Of a DNA stretch of 64,000 nucleotides, positions 62,069-64,000 are shown one piece after another; positions within the stretch are counted from its first letter, which is position 1; every line of letters starts with the position of its first letter. Source of the stretch: Pseudomonas brenneri (GTDB lineage Bacteria > Pseudomonadota > Gammaproteobacteria > Pseudomonadales > Pseudomonadaceae). Position numbers and translations under genes: made by a program. The stretch spans positions 62,001 to 126,000 of the forward strand of contig NZ_VFIL01000010.1 in the NCBI RefSeq assembly GCF_007858285.1, given 5' to 3'. The notes below the pieces were generated by a model. That model was not told the origin of the DNA, ran no database searches, and saw only the letters and a list, made by a program, of their open reading frames with translations.

Positions 62069-64000
62069 ATGCCTGCCTTAAACAACGAACGCCCCGATCC
62101 CGACGCCCTGCTGGCACGTGTCCAACAGGAAGAACAGGCCGCCTTGCGCGGCAAGCTGCGTATCTACTTTGGCTCCAACGCCGGCGTGGGCAAGACCTAC
62201 GCGATGCTTGCGGCGGCGCGCCGTGAAGCCGGACTGGGCCGCGATGTGCTGGCCGGCGTGGTGGAAACCCACGGCCGCGAGGAAACCGCCAAGCTGCTCC
62301 ACGGCCTCGAACAACTGCCCCGCGCCCAGCACCTGCACCGTGAATTCGCCCTGACCGAATTTGATCTCGATGCCGCCCTATTGCGCCATCCTACCGTGGT
62401 ACTGGTGGACGAACTGGCCCACAGCAACGTGCCCGGCTCGCGCCACCCCAAACGCTGGCAAGACGTGGAAGAACTGCTCAGCGCCGGCATCGACGTGTGG
62501 GCCACCCTCAACGTCCAGCATCTGGAAAGCCTGAATGACCTGGTCAGCGGGATCATCGGCATACGCGTGCGGGAAACGGTGCCAGACCATGTGTTCGACA
62601 ACGCCCACGAAGTGGTGGTGATCGACCTGCCGCCAGACGATCTACTGCAACGCTTAAAGGACGGCAAGGTGTACCTGGGTCCGGCGGCGGCGCGCGCGTC
62701 ACGGCATTTTTTCCGCAAGGGCAACCTGTTGGCACTGCGCGAGCTGGCCCTGCGGCGCACGGCCGACCGGGTCGACACGCAGATGCGCGTGTACCGCCGC
62801 GAACAGTCGATCAAGACCCTGTGGCCGGCCCGCGAACGGCTGTTGGTCGGTATCGCCGGTGATACCGGCGATGAACGCCTGGTGCGTGAAGCGGCGCGCC
62901 TGGCGCAAAAACTGGAAGCCGACTGGATTGTCGTCCATGTCGCCTCGGCCCAGGGGCGCGGCGCCAAGCGCTACCTGAGCGCGATGAAAGCCCTGGCCCT
63001 GGCCGAAGAGTTCGGCGCCGATACCGCCACACTGCCGGGCATGGAAGTCGCCGAAGCCCTGGTGGCCTGTGCCCGTGAGCACAATGCCAATCGCCTGGTA
63101 CTCGGCCATCATCCGCGCCGTCGGTGGCGGTTCTGGCATCAGTCGGTCAGCGATCGGATCAGCCGCCACCACCCGCAAATCGATCAGATCGTGATTGCCC
63201 ACGGCCTGCTGCCGAGCAAGCCCGTCGCGCTCGAAAAAACCGCAACGCTGCCTGGCACTCGCCTGGCCTACCTCTGGGCCAGCCTGGCCTGCTTCGCCGC
63301 CAGCGCCGTCGCCGCGCTGCTGCTGCAAGTGTTCGACCTGGCCAACGTGGTCATGTTGTTTTTGCTCACGGTGGTGCTGGTAGCGCTGCGCTTTGGACGC
63401 GGCCCCGGCGTGTGGGCGGCGATGCTTGCAGTACTGTGTTTCGACTTCTTTTTTGTACAGCCGCGCTATTCATTCACCGTCAACGACACCCAGTATTTCT
63501 TCACCTTTGCGCTGATGCTCGGCATCGCCCTGATCACCGGCCAACTCACCGCGCGCCTGCGGCACGAAGCGCGCACCGCCGCCGCACGCGAGCGCCGCGC
63601 AACTTCCCTGGCGCGCCTGGCCCGCGACCTGTCGGCGGCGCTGACCGTAGAACAAATCAGCGAAGTCGCGCTACGCACCTTCAGCGGCGTCTTCGAAGCA
63701 CGGGTGGGCCTGGCCCTGCCGGACGCCGCCGATGGTGTACACAGCGTGAGCGCCGGTGGGCTGCCGATCGACGACAGCATCGCGCAATGGACCTACGACC
63801 ACGGCCACCCCGCCGGCCACGGCACCGACACCTTGTCGGCGGCCAAGGGCTGCTACTTGCCGCTCAAGGCGCCGATGCGCGTGCGCGGCGTGCTGGTGCT
63901 GGAGTTGGCCCAACGCGATCGCTTGCACGACCCGCAGGAACGCCGCCTGCTGGAAGCCTGCATGAGCCAACTGGCGATTGCCCTGGAGCGTGTGCATTTC
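62069..64000 (+). CDS. kdpD: Sensor histidine kinase KdpD (3' end cut by window)
   Basis: A partial kinase: 644 residues are visible. The N-terminal KdpD domain holds a P-loop GSNAGVGKT (35-43) and VVETHGREET. A USP-like domain follows (RLLVGIAGDTGDERLVREAARL, about 250-370). Four TM helices run about 400-500 and a GAF-like segment follows before the edge (about 520-640). The histidine kinase core lies beyond the window. KdpD with KdpE turns on kdpFABC when K+ is scarce. The ATG at 62069 follows AGAGGAATGAC. Confidence 0.95.
   Translation, partial: MPALNNERPDPDALLARVQQEEQAALRGKLRIYFGSNAGVGKTYAMLAAARREAGLGRDVLAGVVETHGREETAKLLHGLEQLPRAQHLHREFALTEFDLDAALLRHPTVVLVDELAHSNVPGSRHPKRWQDVEELLSAGIDVWATLNVQHLESLNDLVSGIIGIRVRETVPDHVFDNAHEVVVIDLPPDDLLQRLKDGKVYLGPAAARASRHFFRKGNLLALRELALRRTADRVDTQMRVYRREQSIKTLWPARERLLVGIAGDTGDERLVREAARLAQKLEADWIVVHVASAQGRGAKRYLSAMKALALAEEFGADTATLPGMEVAEALVACAREHNANRLVLGHHPRRRWRFWHQSVSDRISRHHPQIDQIVIAHGLLPSKPVALEKTATLPGTRLAYLWASLACFAASAVAALLLQVFDLANVVMLFLLTVVLVALRFGRGPGVWAAMLAVLCFDFFFVQPRYSFTVNDTQYFFTFALMLGIALITGQLTARLRHEARTAAARERRATSLARLARDLSAALTVEQISEVALRTFSGVFEARVGLALPDAADGVHSVSAGGLPIDDSIAQWTYDHGHPAGHGTDTLSAAKGCYLPLKAPMRVRGVLVLELAQRDRLHDPQERRLLEACMSQLAIALERVHF

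Overview
The window reads as a chromosomal segment of a Pseudomonas of the fluorescens group. The support is a GC-rich, densely packed gene set whose products closely resemble known Pseudomonas families (FosA, FabV, Mqo, the Kdp system, many LysR regulators), plus several copies of the GTAGGAGC/GTGGGAGC-type REP palindromes typical of that group. Both ends cut genes: fosA on the left and kdpD on the right. I see no phage, transposase, integrase or CRISPR array.

Left part (1-10 kb): a truncated fosfomycin resistance gene; an AT-rich pentapeptide-repeat potassium channel that looks acquired; a TetR regulator divergent from an Old Yellow Enzyme, followed by an SDR, an alpha/beta hydrolase and a zinc-independent MDR oxidoreductase (a likely reactive-electrophile module); then a divergent pair of operons around a cysteine-tailed MarR regulator (MOSC protein on one side; thioredoxin-like protein, Rho-binding antiterminator and an unknown protein on the other). 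GST and a FlaR-like kinase follow.

10-18 kb: housekeeping and stress genes (DUF3144, TrmK, SoxR with its operator, an MHS-type MFS transporter, a bestrophin channel, a DUF3857/transglutaminase protein) and an ArsR-rhodanese fusion regulator divergent from a DUF2938 membrane protein across a clear palindrome.

18-27 kb: an amine and amino-acid region. A cupin-type XRE regulator faces an FAD oxidoreductase-RidA-YkvI transporter operon. Next comes a reverse-strand polyamine cluster: a Tat-exported agmatine deiminase homologue, a polyamine-binding protein, AguB and AguA, with a divergent LysR regulator and mug.

27-37 kb: a Fur-box TonB receptor, tRNA-Asn(GUU), two unknown membrane proteins, and a CoA-transferase/IclR/acyl-CoA dehydrogenase/MFS set that probably degrades an organic acid. 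A proline-iminopeptidase homologue here has lost its nucleophilic serine.

37-46 kb: a purine-handling region (NCS2 permease, LysR, Tsx-like porin, PunC, PunR), then a class III aminotransferase with its own LysR regulator and a HAD hydrolase.

46-57 kb: FabV, PpnN, a VapBC-type toxin-antitoxin pair with a perfect palindrome, Mqo, a TetR regulator divergent from a sugar-isomerase-like/alpha-beta hydrolase pair across a 30-bp palindrome, cytochrome b561 and DusA.

57-64 kb: the kdp potassium-uptake operon, in the unusual order kdpF-A-C-B-D, with extra tiny membrane peptides and a REP element between kdpB and kdpD.

No wholly new system stands out. The strongest leads are the cysteine-tailed MarR divergon, the exported agmatine deiminase cluster, the nucleophile-less hydrolase, and the kdp gene order.
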